NCBI RefSeq assembly: GCF_003121625.1
Contig: NZ_QDDJ01000003.1
Coordinates: forward strand, 62,001-126,000
Direction of reading: 5' to 3'
DNA length: 64,000 bases
Source: Ornithinimicrobium cavernae
GTDB lineage: Bacteria; Actinomycetota; Actinomycetes; Actinomycetales; Dermatophilaceae
Of the stretch, positions 20,480 to 28,630 are shown in pieces (position 1 is the stretch's first letter; every line of letters begins with the position of its first letter). The position numbers were made by a program, and so were the translations under genes. The notes below the pieces were generated by a model. That model was not told the DNA's origin. It searched no databases and saw only the letters and a list, made by a program, of their open reading frames with translations.

Positions 20480-21771
20480 CCTGGTTCAGCCACGAGGACA
20501 CGAGGATCGACCGCGCGACGATCGAGGACCTGGTCGAGCAGACGCTGACGGAGGCTCAGGACCGACTGGGCATCACGGCATACAAGAGCGTCCTGCTGCT
20601 CCCACCGGACATCACCCGTGCCCACGCCGGCGTCGGGTGGATCACCGAGCAGTTCTACCAGCTGCTGGAGGGGCAGGGTGCCGACGTGCACGTGATCCCC
20701 ACGCTCGGGCAGCACGTGCCGCACACGCGGGAGGACAACCGCTGGATGTTCGGGTCCATCCCCGAGGACAAGATCCATGTCCACGACTGGAAGGACGGCG
20801 TCACCAACGTCGGCACCGTGCCCGCCGAGTTCGTCAGGGAGCAGACCGGCGGGGCCGTCGACTGGGAGATCCCGATCGACCTCAACACGATGACGGTCAC
20901 CGAGGACTGGGACCTGATCATCAACATCGGCCACGTCGTGCCGCACGAGGTGCTCGGCTTCGCCAACCACAACAAGAACTACTTCATCGGGCTGGGTGGC
21001 AAGCGGCTGCTCGGTGCCTCGCACATGGCCTCGGCCGTCTACGGCATCGAGAACAACCTGGGCAACCTCATCGCGCCGGTCCGGCACTGCTTCAACTACG
21101 CCGAGGACCACTTCCTGCAGGACCTCAAGGACGTCTACTTCCAGGTCGTCATGGACTACGACGACGACGGCCGGCTGGTGCACACCGGCGTCTTTGTCGG
21201 CGACGACCTGGAGACCTACCTCGATGCGGCACGGGCGTCCAAGGCCCAGAACATCACCGCCTTCGACGAGCCGGTCGACAAGATCGTCGCGGTCATGCAG
21301 GCGGACGAGTTCCGCGCGACCTGGGTGGCCAACAAGGCGGTCTACCGCACCCGCATGGCGATCGCCGACGGCGGCGAGCTGCTGGTGATCGCCCCCGGCG
21401 TCGAGCGCTTCGGGGAGCAGCCCGAGGTCGACGAGCTGATCCGCAAGTACGGCTACCTCAGCCAGTCCGAGGTCCTCGAGCTCTACAAGACCCAGGCGGA
21501 CATGCAGGACATCCCGCACGGCACGGCTCACCTGGTGCACGGGTCCTCCGAGGGGCGTTTCACCATCACCTACGCTCCGGGCGCGCTGACGCGTGAGGAG
21601 ATCGAGTCCGTCGGCTACTCCTACATGTCGCTCGAGGACGCGCTGGAGCGCTACAACCCCGAGGTGATGAAGGATGGCTGGAACGAGATGCCCGACGGGG
21701 AGCGGGTCTTCTACATCTCGACGCCGTCCGCGGGGCTCTGGGCGACGAAGGAGAAGCTCGGCGACCGCTGA
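20476..21771 (+). CDS. larA: LarA-family nickel-pincer racemase/epimerase, candidate D-mannonate/D-gluconate 2-epimerase
   Basis: 431 residues. LarA enzymes interconvert C2 epimers of 2-hydroxyacids by hydride transfer to the nickel-pincer nucleotide. Seen: PPDITRAH (Asp45-x-Thr-Arg48), LGQHVPHT (His80), VVPHEVLGFANHNK (His157, Lys167) and ASHM (His183). The His157/Lys167/His183 spacing of 10 and 16 is identical to His174/Lys184/His200 of lactate racemase, where Lys holds the cofactor and His200 binds nickel. The loop between them, GFANHNK instead of the usual GYSGG-K, marks a divergent subgroup. Last gene of uxaC-uxuB-gntK, ATGA overlap with gntK. Family assignment is firm; the mannonate-to-gluconate reaction is inferred from context and from the reported D-gluconate 2-epimerase within this superfamily. 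Confidence 0.88.
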   Translation: MTWFSHEDTRIDRATIEDLVEQTLTEAQDRLGITAYKSVLLLPPDITRAHAGVGWITEQFYQLLEGQGADVHVIPTLGQHVPHTREDNRWMFGSIPEDKIHVHDWKDGVTNVGTVPAEFVREQTGGAVDWEIPIDLNTMTVTEDWDLIINIGHVVPHEVLGFANHNKNYFIGLGGKRLLGASHMASAVYGIENNLGNLIAPVRHCFNYAEDHFLQDLKDVYFQVVMDYDDDGRLVHTGVFVGDDLETYLDAARASKAQNITAFDEPVDKIVAVMQADEFRATWVANKAVYRTRMAIADGGELLVIAPGVERFGEQPEVDELIRKYGYLSQSEVLELYKTQADMQDIPHGTAHLVHGSSEGRFTITYAPGALTREEIESVGYSYMSLEDALERYNPEVMKDGWNEMPDGERVFYISTPSAGLWATKEKLGDR

Positions 21772-21798
21772 GGGGTGTCTGAGGGCTGAGGGCTGTCC

Positions 21799-21825
21799 GA
21801 CCGCCGAGGGTGCCCGATGGCGGTC
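21799..21825. terminator. Possible weak bidirectional terminator
   Basis: 7-bp stem GACCGCC (21799-21805) with GGCGGTC (21819-21825) around a 13-nt loop, between the larA homolog and a convergent gene. Modest stability, so low confidence. Confidence 0.35.
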
Positions 21826-21835
21826 AGCCCAGCGG

Positions 21836-22246
21836 TCAGCCCAGCTCGTGCTCGGCCAGCCACTGGGCACGCGCCCGCTTGCCGGCCCGGGCGAGCCAGG
21901 CGTCCTCGACCACCTCGGTCAGCTCGTCCCGGTCCAGCTCGGCGACCCGGGAGCCGCGGAGCAACACCGAGGGATGCCCGTCGAAGTGTGGTGTGGTGAA
22001 GAACGGCGTGCCCGGGTCCTCGACCAGGGCGAGCTTGTCGGCCTCCGACTCCACCCAGAACACGATGACGTCATCGAACCGCTCACCCGTGTCCGGGTCG
22101 ACGGCGTCGGGCCGTGGGTTGCGGAAGAAGACGAAACTCCGGCCGCTGACCTGATAGACGACCTTGGGTCCGTCGACGTGGCGTGTCACGCCGGGCATGC
22201 CGCCCGCGACGTGGTGGACGTCATCGACTCGCGCACGTCGGGCCAT
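21836..22246 (-). CDS. MmcQ/YjbR-like small protein
   Basis: 136 residues resembling the MmcQ/YjbR (DUF419) family, small proteins with a CyaY-like or double-wing fold, sometimes called DNA-binding but without a proven role. Seen: GMPGVTRHVDGPKVVYQVSGRSFVFF near the start split by a turn, then VEDPGTPFFTTPHFDGHPSVLLR (the family PYFG..WV-like region) and LTEVVEDAWLARAGKR at the end. ATG at 22246 is chosen; the open frame runs on upstream over the start of the divergent gene. It stands alone between convergent and divergent neighbours. Confidence 0.75.
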   Translation of the reverse strand: MARRARVDDVHHVAGGMPGVTRHVDGPKVVYQVSGRSFVFFRNPRPDAVDPDTGERFDDVIVFWVESEADKLALVEDPGTPFFTTPHFDGHPSVLLRGSRVAELDRDELTEVVEDAWLARAGKRARAQWLAEHELG

Positions 22247-22367
22247 CCCCACACTGTAGGACGGAGGATCGTGGCGTGCACCGGCCGGCGACACACCGGC
22301 AGGTCTGGGCGTTTGACTAGGGCAGGCAGCGTCGGCGACAGCGGCAGGGCGGTGACAGGATCGGGGC

Positions 22368-22943
22368 ATGGACCTCCGCGACTTCCTCGCCCACGTCGAC
22401 AGCGGCGCCCTCATCGAGGCCGGCTCCGAGGCGCACCAGTTCATGCACCACCGGGCCCAGGAGGCGTTGCGGGTCGTGGCCGAGCTCAACGGCAGCTACC
22501 GCGACCCCGACGAGGTGCGCGCCCTGCTCTCCGAGCTCACCGGGCGGCCCGTCGACGACTCGGTGGCACTGTTCCCGCCGTTCTACAGCGAGTTCGGCCA
22601 GAACCTGCACCTGGGCAAGGACGTCTTCATCAACATGGGCTGCCGCTTCCAGGACACCGGGGGCATCACCATCGGGGACGGCTCGCTCATCGGCCACGGC
22701 AGCACCCTCACCACACTGAACCACGGGGTCGATCCGGACCGGCGGGGTGACATGCTGCCGGCGCCGGTCGTCATCGGTCGCCAGGTCTGGCTCGGTGCCT
22801 CGGTGACGGTCGTCCCAGGAGTGACCATCGGCGACGGCGCGATCGTCGGGGCGGGCGCCGTCGTGACCAAGGACGTCCCGGCCAACGCGATCGTGGCAGG
22901 AGTGCCGGCCCGGGTGATCCGCTCCACCGGTTACGAGGCCTGA
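22368..22943 (+). CDS. Hexapeptide-repeat O-acetyltransferase (maltose/galactoside type)
   Basis: 191 residues. An N-terminal maltose-acetyltransferase cap (about 1-60) is followed by a left-handed beta-helix: [34 protein letters not shown] (the His is the catalytic position in this family), then [20 protein letters not shown] and [18 protein letters not shown], ending in [10 protein letters not shown]. Transfers acetyl from acetyl-CoA to a sugar or xenobiotic acceptor; substrate unknown. ATG at 22368. It lies 36 bp before the PhzE-like gene on the same strand. Confidence 0.88.
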   Translation: MDLRDFLAHVDSGALIEAGSEAHQFMHHRAQEALRVVAELNGSYRDPDEVRALLSELTGRPVDDSVALFPPFYSEFGQNLHLGKDVFINMGCRFQDTGGITIGDGSLIGHGSTLTTLNHGVDPDRRGDMLPAPVVIGRQVWLGASVTVVPGVTIGDGAIVGAGAVVTKDVPANAIVAGVPARVIRSTGYEA

Positions 22944-22979
22944 GCGTCTCCAGCTCCGGCGGGATGACAGGATCAGCGC

Positions 22980-24938
22980 ATGCCGACCCCGACCCCGCTG
23001 CTCGACCGCGTCCTCGCCGACCCCACCGGGTTGAGCTGGGCGCTGCTGTGGCGCGAGGAGGGCCCGGAGGTCGAGCTGCTGGTCGGTGAGGTGCACGACG
23101 TGGGCCTGCTGGCTGACATCCCGGCGGCGACAGCCGACCGGCCGGTGCTGGCGATGGTTCCCTACCGCCAGATCACCGAGCGTGGTTTCGCAGCCCACGA
23201 CGACGGCACGCCGTTGCGCGTCCTGGTCGCCACGCAGACCGAGCGGATCCCGGTGGGCCAGCTGTCCGGCATACTGCCCTCCGCTCCGGTGGAGGTGACC
23301 GGCGAGCACTTCAGCGTCTCGGACGAGGACTATGCCGGGATCGTCACCCGCGTGATCGAGGACGAGATCGGCAACGGCGAGGGCGCCAACTTCGTCATCC
23401 GGCGCGACGTCGTCGCACAGACCGACACCGACCCGGCGATCGCGGCCCTGACCTGGTTCCGCACGCTGCTGACCGACGAGCGCGGCACCTACTGGACCTT
23501 CGCGGTGCACACACCGGGCCACACGCTGGTGGGGGCGACGCCCGAGCGGCACGTCAGCGTGCGTGACGGCCGGGTCCGCATGAACCCCATCTCCGGCACC
23601 TTCCGCCACCCGCGGGACGGTGCCGGGCTGGAGGAGTCGTTCCGCCGGTTCATCGCCGACACCAAGGAGACCGAGGAGCTCTTCATGGTGGTCGACGAGG
23701 AGATGAAGATGATGGCCCAGATCTGCACCCACGGCGGGCGGATCACGGGGCCCTACCTGAAGCAGATGGCGCACCTGACGCACACCGAGTACCTGCTCGA
23801 CGGCCTCGCCGACACCGACCCGCGGGACGTGCTGCGCGCCACCATGTTCGCGCCCACGGTGACGGGCTCGCCGATGGAGAACGCCTGCGCCGTGATCCGG
23901 CGGCACGAGCCGGCGGGGCGCGGCTACTACTCCGGTGTGCTCGCCCTGCTGGAGCGGGAGGAGGGGCCGGGTATGCCGGGTGGCCGGGTGACCGCTGATG
24001 TCCCGGGGGTCGTGGGGCCGGAGTCGCTCGACGCGCCGATCCTGATCCGGGCGGCCCACCTCGACGGCGGCGGCACCGTGACGGTGAGCGCTGGGGCGAC
24101 CCTGGTGCGGCACTCCGACCCGGTGTCGGAGGTGGCCGAGACGACGGCCAAGGCCAGCGGCATGCTCGCAGCACTGGGGCTGCGGCCACGGCGCGAGGTC
24201 CGCGAGACGCCGACGCTGGCCGACCTGCCCGGGGTCGGTGAGGCGCTGGAGGCACGCAACGACGCCCTCGCCGCCTTCTGGCTCTCGCCGCAGGAGGCCA
24301 GGCCCGACCCCACGCTGGTGGGACGCTCGGTGCTGGTCGTCGATGTGGAGGACATGTGGACCCAGATGCTCGCCCACCAGGTGCGTCACCTCGGCATGGA
24401 CGCCCGGGTGCTGCGCTGGGAGCAGGTCACGGCCGCGGACGTGGAGGCAGCCGATCTGGTGCTGTTCGGGCCCGGACCCGGCGACCCTGACGATGCCTCG
24501 GACCAGCGTCTGACGCGGCTCCGGGAGCTCATCGGGGTGCGCCTGGCTGCAGGGGCGCCGCTCCTGGCGGTCTGCCTGAGCCACCAGGTGCTCGCGCGCA
24601 TGGCGGGGCTGGAGATCACCAAGCTGGCCCGGCCCAACCAGGGGGTCCAGCTCGAGGTCGACCTGTGGGGGAGCCCGGTGCGGATCGGGTTCTACAACAC
24701 CTTCGTGGCACGGCCCGGTCATGCGGTGCTCGATGGTCGTGGGGGGCCGCTGGAGCTGGAGCAGTCGTCCCATCCCGAGCACGGGGTGGTGGCACTCCGC
24801 GGACCCGGTGTGGCGAGCATCCAGGGACACGCCGAGTCGGTGCTGTCGCGGGACGGCCTGGTCACGTTGCACGAGATGATCACACACGCACTGCGACCCC
24901 TCGGCCAGACCTCCGCGCCCGACCTGGCGGACGCGTGA
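22980..24938 (+). CDS. PhzE-like fused chorismate aminotransferase (ADIC/anthranilate synthase type)
   Basis: 652 residues with two domains: a chorismate-binding TrpE-like domain (about 100-400; NPISGTFRHPRDG, ELFMVVDEEMKMMAQIC, FAPTVTGSPMENA) and a glutamine amidotransferase domain (about 440-640; FGPGPGDPDD, AVCLSHQVLARMAG with nucleophilic Cys, PNQGVQLEVDLWG, GFYNTF, SIQGHAES with His-Glu). CLSHQ, PNQGVQ and GFYNTF are traits of PhzE (2-amino-2-deoxyisochorismate synthase) rather than TrpG, which has CLGHQ. No other phenazine genes are present. Its stop overlaps the start of a CoA-transferase (GTGA), so the pair probably acts together. Confidence 0.85.
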   Translation: MPTPTPLLDRVLADPTGLSWALLWREEGPEVELLVGEVHDVGLLADIPAATADRPVLAMVPYRQITERGFAAHDDGTPLRVLVATQTERIPVGQLSGILPSAPVEVTGEHFSVSDEDYAGIVTRVIEDEIGNGEGANFVIRRDVVAQTDTDPAIAALTWFRTLLTDERGTYWTFAVHTPGHTLVGATPERHVSVRDGRVRMNPISGTFRHPRDGAGLEESFRRFIADTKETEELFMVVDEEMKMMAQICTHGGRITGPYLKQMAHLTHTEYLLDGLADTDPRDVLRATMFAPTVTGSPMENACAVIRRHEPAGRGYYSGVLALLEREEGPGMPGGRVTADVPGVVGPESLDAPILIRAAHLDGGGTVTVSAGATLVRHSDPVSEVAETTAKASGMLAALGLRPRREVRETPTLADLPGVGEALEARNDALAAFWLSPQEARPDPTLVGRSVLVVDVEDMWTQMLAHQVRHLGMDARVLRWEQVTAADVEAADLVLFGPGPGDPDDASDQRLTRLRELIGVRLAAGAPLLAVCLSHQVLARMAGLEITKLARPNQGVQLEVDLWGSPVRIGFYNTFVARPGHAVLDGRGGPLELEQSSHPEHGVVALRGPGVASIQGHAESVLSRDGLVTLHEMITHALRPLGQTSAPDLADA

Positions 24939-25768
24939 GCGCCGGGCGCCTGGCGGGGGTGCGCGTCGTCAGCCTCGCGGGCACGCTGCCCGGCCCGGTG
25001 GCCGCCCGGCGGCTGACCAGGGAGGGCGCCGAGGTGATCCGCGTCGAGGGGCCCGCCGGAGACATCCTGCGCACCGTCGCCCCCGCGCTCGCCGACGACC
25101 TCGTGAGTGACCAGCAGGTGCTCCAGCTCGACCTCAAGGATCCTGCGGACCAGGAGCGGCTCACCGGTCTGCTGGACGGTGCCCACCTGCTGCTGACGTC
25201 CTCGCGTCCCGGCGCCCTGGCACGCCTTGGCCTCACGCCCGACTCCGTGGCACAGCGTTGGCCCCGCCTGGGCTGGGTCGCGATCGTCGGCGCGACCGGC
25301 GACCGGGCCGAGGAGGCGGGACACGATCTGACCTACCAGGCCGAGGTCGGCCTCCTCGGGTCCGGGACCGAGCTGCCGCGCGTCCTGCTGGCCGACCTGA
25401 CCTGCGCGGAGCGCGTCGTCACCGAGTCGCTGCTGGTCCTGCGGGAGCTCGAGCGGCACGGGACCGGGACCTATGCCGAGGTCGGACTGGTCGAGTCGGC
25501 GCACGACCTGGGAGAGCCGCTCAGGCACGGGCTGACAGCCCCGGGTGGCGTCCTCGGTGGTGGAGACCCTGCCTACAACATCTATCCAGCCCGCTCGGGG
25601 CGCGTTGCCGTGGCCGCGCTCGAGCCGCATTTCAGGCGACGGCTGCTGGAGCAGCTTGGTGTCGAGGCCACCCACGAGGCGCTCGCCGCGGTGTTCCTGG
25701 AGCGTCCCGCCGATGAGTGGGAGTCGTGGGGAGCGGCGCACGACCTCCCGCTCGTCGCGGTGCGCTGA
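24935..25768 (+). CDS. Short class III (CaiB/BaiF) CoA-transferase-like protein
   Basis: 277 residues, shorter than the usual 380-410. N-terminal RVVSLAGTLPGPVAARRLTREGAEVIRVEGP is characteristic; middle segment GHDLTYQAEVGLLGSG and LLADLTCAE supply the region of the catalytic Asp; then AYNIYPARSGRVAVAALEPHFRRRLLEQLG. The C-terminal part is abbreviated, so activity is uncertain. GTG at 24935 overlaps the PhzE-like stop. A CoA-transferase coupled to a chorismate aminotransferase suggests activation of the aromatic acid product as a CoA thioester (inference). Confidence 0.78.
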   Translation: MSAGRLAGVRVVSLAGTLPGPVAARRLTREGAEVIRVEGPAGDILRTVAPALADDLVSDQQVLQLDLKDPADQERLTGLLDGAHLLLTSSRPGALARLGLTPDSVAQRWPRLGWVAIVGATGDRAEEAGHDLTYQAEVGLLGSGTELPRVLLADLTCAERVVTESLLVLRELERHGTGTYAEVGLVESAHDLGEPLRHGLTAPGGVLGGGDPAYNIYPARSGRVAVAALEPHFRRRLLEQLGVEATHEALAAVFLERPADEWESWGAAHDLPLVAVR

Positions 25769-25865
25769 GACCCGGCCCGATCGGCGCGGCCCGGACTGCG
25801 GATCGGTAGTTCCCTTGCGCTGGACGACGGGCTGGGCACCTCCAGAACCAGCTCGTCGCGTCAGA

Positions 25866-28427
25866 TCAGAAGGGTGGAGGGTCATCGTTCGCCCCCGCCC
25901 ACGGGCCGCCGTCCCGTGACTCGGGTTGGCCGATGTCCTGTGGCCCGGCTTGGCCGGTGCCTCGTGACTCGTCCGGGAGTGTGCCTGGTGACTCGTCCGG
26001 GAGTGTGCCTGGTGACTCGTCCGGGAGTGTGCCTGGTGACTCGTCCGGGTCAGTGCCTGGTGACTCGTCCGGGTCAGTGTTCCCCGGGGCCTCCTGCCGG
26101 CGGTCGTCCTGAACCTGACCATCTGTGGTGAGGCTCGCCGGGACCCTGCTCTCACCGCCGTCGGGTTGCTGGTGGTGGCTCCGTGCCGCTGCCATCCGTT
26201 GCCGCTCCACCTCCGCCACGTCGGGATCAGGGCGCCACTGCCGCCGACCATGGGCGTCGAGGTGCCGCAGGCCGATGAGGTCCCAGGCAGGGAAGGTCTC
26301 CTGCTCGGTATCGTCGTCCTCCGCCTCGAGCGGGTCATGGGCGGGCCGATACGACATGGCCGCGTAGACGGCCAGATCGAGTGCCTCGGCGAAGTCATCG
26401 GCTGACGCAGCCGCCACCTCGGCCGTGGTGGCCCGGAGGAGAGCTGTGTACTGGTTGTAGTCGTGGGCCTTGGTGCGATAGATCCGCCCGAGCATCGAGG
26501 TCCACGTCATGTCACGGTTGGGGTGAATGATCGCGTCCCACAGCTTCTCGGTCTTGCGCTGGTGATCGACGCCGTGCAAGAGCGCAGCGTTGGCCTCGGA
26601 CGTGTCGCCACCCGGTGTGCCGAACTCCTGCACGTGATCGAACTGGCACTGTGCGGCAGAGACCGTGCAGCCTGGCGCGCGGCAGGTCACGTCGGCGAAG
26701 ATGACGTTCCGGCGCATCGCGGCGTCGAACTGGTAGGCGGTGGAACTGCGCTCGACGTAACGACCAGTGACCGGGTCGGTCAGGATCCGGAACAGGCTGG
26801 TCCCAGGGGTGAGGGCCAGCTCGCGGATCTGGGCACCACTCAGGAAGTGCGGATACTTGCCGATGACTTCCCCGACGCCCGGCCCGGGGGCTGCTGGGAC
26901 CTGGGCAGGGTCCTCTGGTGTGCTCGGGACAGAATCCTCCCCCGTGCTTGGGGCAGTGTCCTCCGGTGAGTTCTGGGCCGAGCCGTGCTGCTCGCTGGCA
27001 GGGGCATCCAGCTGCTGTCCGAGATGGGGTAGCAGCGTTGTCAACGGCACCAGGATGTTGATCGTCGCGGAGGGCAGCCCGTCCAGGATCCGATCCAATT
27101 GCTCGGAGTGCTCGATATCAATGAGGGAGGGACGTGGGTCGGGTCTGTCATCCGCCGGTGGCCCTGGGTCCTGGCCGCGTGGGACATCCGTTTGGCCAGG
27201 CGGTGGTGACTTCGCTTGTCCAGATGGTGGTGAGTCGCCCTCAGCCCCCATCGGCGCGTCCGCGCGCTGGTCGGTGCCCGTCGTGGGCCGCACCAGAGTG
27301 CCGTGGAGCAGGAGAGCCGTGGCGATCGTGGCCCGAAGGACGTTGAGGGGCCGTTTGTCACCACCGGCGCGCGCTCGACGTGCGGCTGCCTCGATGCGCT
27401 CGCCGATGGCCGCAGCCTGGGTTGCGCTGCACCGGAACCCGACAGATGCGGTCCCGTCAGGATCCATCGTGATCCAGAGATCGCTGGCTGCGATGAGCTG
27501 TGCCCGTGACTTCTTCTTCCGGTCGGGGTCCTGCAACTCTGCCCTGGCCCTGGCCTTGGCGATCTCCCGGTCCAGTGCGCGGTAGTACTCCCGGTGGCTC
27601 CAGGGGCGGCCGGTGAAGTTGCCCCCACTGTCGAGCCGCTCGCTCACCGCGACAGCCGGGTCCGACCCGAACATCCCGTTGGCAACCTCCGCTGCCAGCT
27701 CGTGGGGCAGGTCCGCAGCCGCGCGGTGGAACCTTCGCGCCAGGCGCCAGGGTGCCTCACCGGCCCGAAGCGCTCTGCGCACCGGACCGGTGACGGCTGC
27801 CGGGGTGTTTGCCAGAGCGACCAGGTCGGAGACCTCGTCCCGCCCCCAGCCGGTGGCGGCTGCGATCTCCCCCCGCGTCACAGACTTGGACCTGGCCCGC
27901 CACCGGTCGCGGTCAGTGGGACTCAGCTCGTCCGGCGAGACGGTGCCCTTGATCGCCAGCAGCAGGCGCCCGTTGGCCGCCGTGAGCTGGCGTGTCCCCG
28001 ACACCAGCGACTCATCGAGAACCGCCCCGGAGGTCATCAGCACCTCCACTGCACCAAGCAGCTCACTCGCCCTGGCGCGGAGGTCCGGGGCTGGAAGACT
28101 GCTGTCACCGTCCGGAGGTGGCGCCGTGTGGCCGGCCGTGACGACAGCGCAGGCGTGCACCGTGGCGGCCAGTGATCCTGCCAGCTCGTCGGGGATCCCT
28201 AGCGACCGCACCGTGTGCAGCACGGGGTCCTCCTCGGCATCCGTGACGTCAGCGTCCAGGCCGTGCGACGTGGACATCTCGGCAGCCCAGGCCGCGAAGG
28301 CGGCGTCCTGGTCAATCGTGTCGTCGACCCGCGTGGCGTCGGCGGGGAGGCGCAGGTCCAGGTTGCCCACCTCCATGAGGGCCTCCAGCAGCTCCTGGGA
28401 TGTCCTGCTCGTCGTCCGCGATGCCAC
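25866..28427 (-). CDS. DUF222/13E12-family protein with HNH nuclease domain
   Basis: 853 residues, unusually long for the family (typically 400-550). N-terminal DUF222 region with helical segments (about 90-400: LLLAIKGTVSPDELSPTDRDRWRARS, WGRDEVSDLVALANTPAAVTG); an acidic Pro-rich insert (about 385-520); then the HNH part (about 570-680) with VTCRAPGCTVSAAQCQFDHV, NAALLHGVDHQRKTE; and a repetitive C-terminal tail of PDESPGTL-type octapeptides. GTG at 28427 follows GGAGGAGG. A promoter with a LexA-like box lies upstream. These proteins are multicopy in many actinobacteria, with DNA cleavage or repair roles proposed; 13E12 genes are LexA targets in mycobacteria. Confidence 0.88.
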   Translation of the reverse strand: MASRTTSRTSQELLEALMEVGNLDLRLPADATRVDDTIDQDAAFAAWAAEMSTSHGLDADVTDAEEDPVLHTVRSLGIPDELAGSLAATVHACAVVTAGHTAPPPDGDSSLPAPDLRARASELLGAVEVLMTSGAVLDESLVSGTRQLTAANGRLLLAIKGTVSPDELSPTDRDRWRARSKSVTRGEIAAATGWGRDEVSDLVALANTPAAVTGPVRRALRAGEAPWRLARRFHRAAADLPHELAAEVANGMFGSDPAVAVSERLDSGGNFTGRPWSHREYYRALDREIAKARARAELQDPDRKKKSRAQLIAASDLWITMDPDGTASVGFRCSATQAAAIGERIEAAARRARAGGDKRPLNVLRATIATALLLHGTLVRPTTGTDQRADAPMGAEGDSPPSGQAKSPPPGQTDVPRGQDPGPPADDRPDPRPSLIDIEHSEQLDRILDGLPSATINILVPLTTLLPHLGQQLDAPASEQHGSAQNSPEDTAPSTGEDSVPSTPEDPAQVPAAPGPGVGEVIGKYPHFLSGAQIRELALTPGTSLFRILTDPVTGRYVERSSTAYQFDAAMRRNVIFADVTCRAPGCTVSAAQCQFDHVQEFGTPGGDTSEANAALLHGVDHQRKTEKLWDAIIHPNRDMTWTSMLGRIYRTKAHDYNQYTALLRATTAEVAAASADDFAEALDLAVYAAMSYRPAHDPLEAEDDDTEQETFPAWDLIGLRHLDAHGRRQWRPDPDVAEVERQRMAAARSHHQQPDGGESRVPASLTTDGQVQDDRRQEAPGNTDPDESPGTDPDESPGTLPDESPGTLPDESPGTLPDESRGTGQAGPQDIGQPESRDGGPWAGANDDPPPF
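25966..26085 (-). repeat. Five tandem 24-bp repeats in the DUF222 gene tail
   Basis: Units begin at 25966, 25990, 26014, 26038 and 26062. They are in frame and encode a Pro/Asp/Glu/Ser octapeptide. Contiguous units without spacers exclude a CRISPR array. Confidence 0.9.
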
Positions 28428-28461
28428 AACAACCTCCTCCCCGAGTCCCCTTCTTCCGATC

Positions 28462-28491
28462 AGAATAGCACAGGTGTTCGAGTAAAGACAA
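28462..28491 (-). promoter_or_regulatory. Promoter of the DUF222/HNH gene
   Basis: On the minus strand TTGTCT (28491-28486), 18 bp, TATTCT (28467-28462): good sigma-70-type boxes about 35 bp upstream of the GTG start. Confidence 0.6.
28466..28481. promoter_or_regulatory. Candidate LexA/SOS box in the DUF222/HNH promoter
   Basis: Minus strand reads TCGAAC-ACCT-GTGCTA against the actinobacterial LexA consensus TCGAAC-N4-GTTCGA: one perfect half site and four of six in the other. It sits between the -35 and -10 boxes, where a repressor would act. Confidence 0.45.
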
Positions 28492-28630
28492 GGGTGTGGA
28501 GAGCCTGTGTGGCAGCAGGTCGGCGCACCGCGGCGGAGTGGCCCCTCCGGTCACGTGGTGCTGAAGTGACTCCTGTGACACTCGCGCGATTTCATGGACG
28601 CGCTGGCCTCGTTGGAGGACACTGGCGACT

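Noticed and set aside
20476-21771. Annotating the LarA homolog simply as lactate racemase
   Set aside because: It sits in an operon with uxaC, uxuB and gntK, no lactate genes are near, and the GYSGG-K loop is replaced by GFANHNK, so a sugar-acid substrate fits better.
22980-24938. Anthranilate synthase of tryptophan biosynthesis (TrpE-TrpG fusion)
   Set aside because: No trp genes adjacent, and the amidotransferase motifs are those of PhzE (CLSHQ, PNQGVQ, GFYNTF).
25966-26085. Possible CRISPR array
   Set aside because: Units are contiguous, in frame, without spacers, and no cas genes are present; it is a protein-coding tandem repeat.
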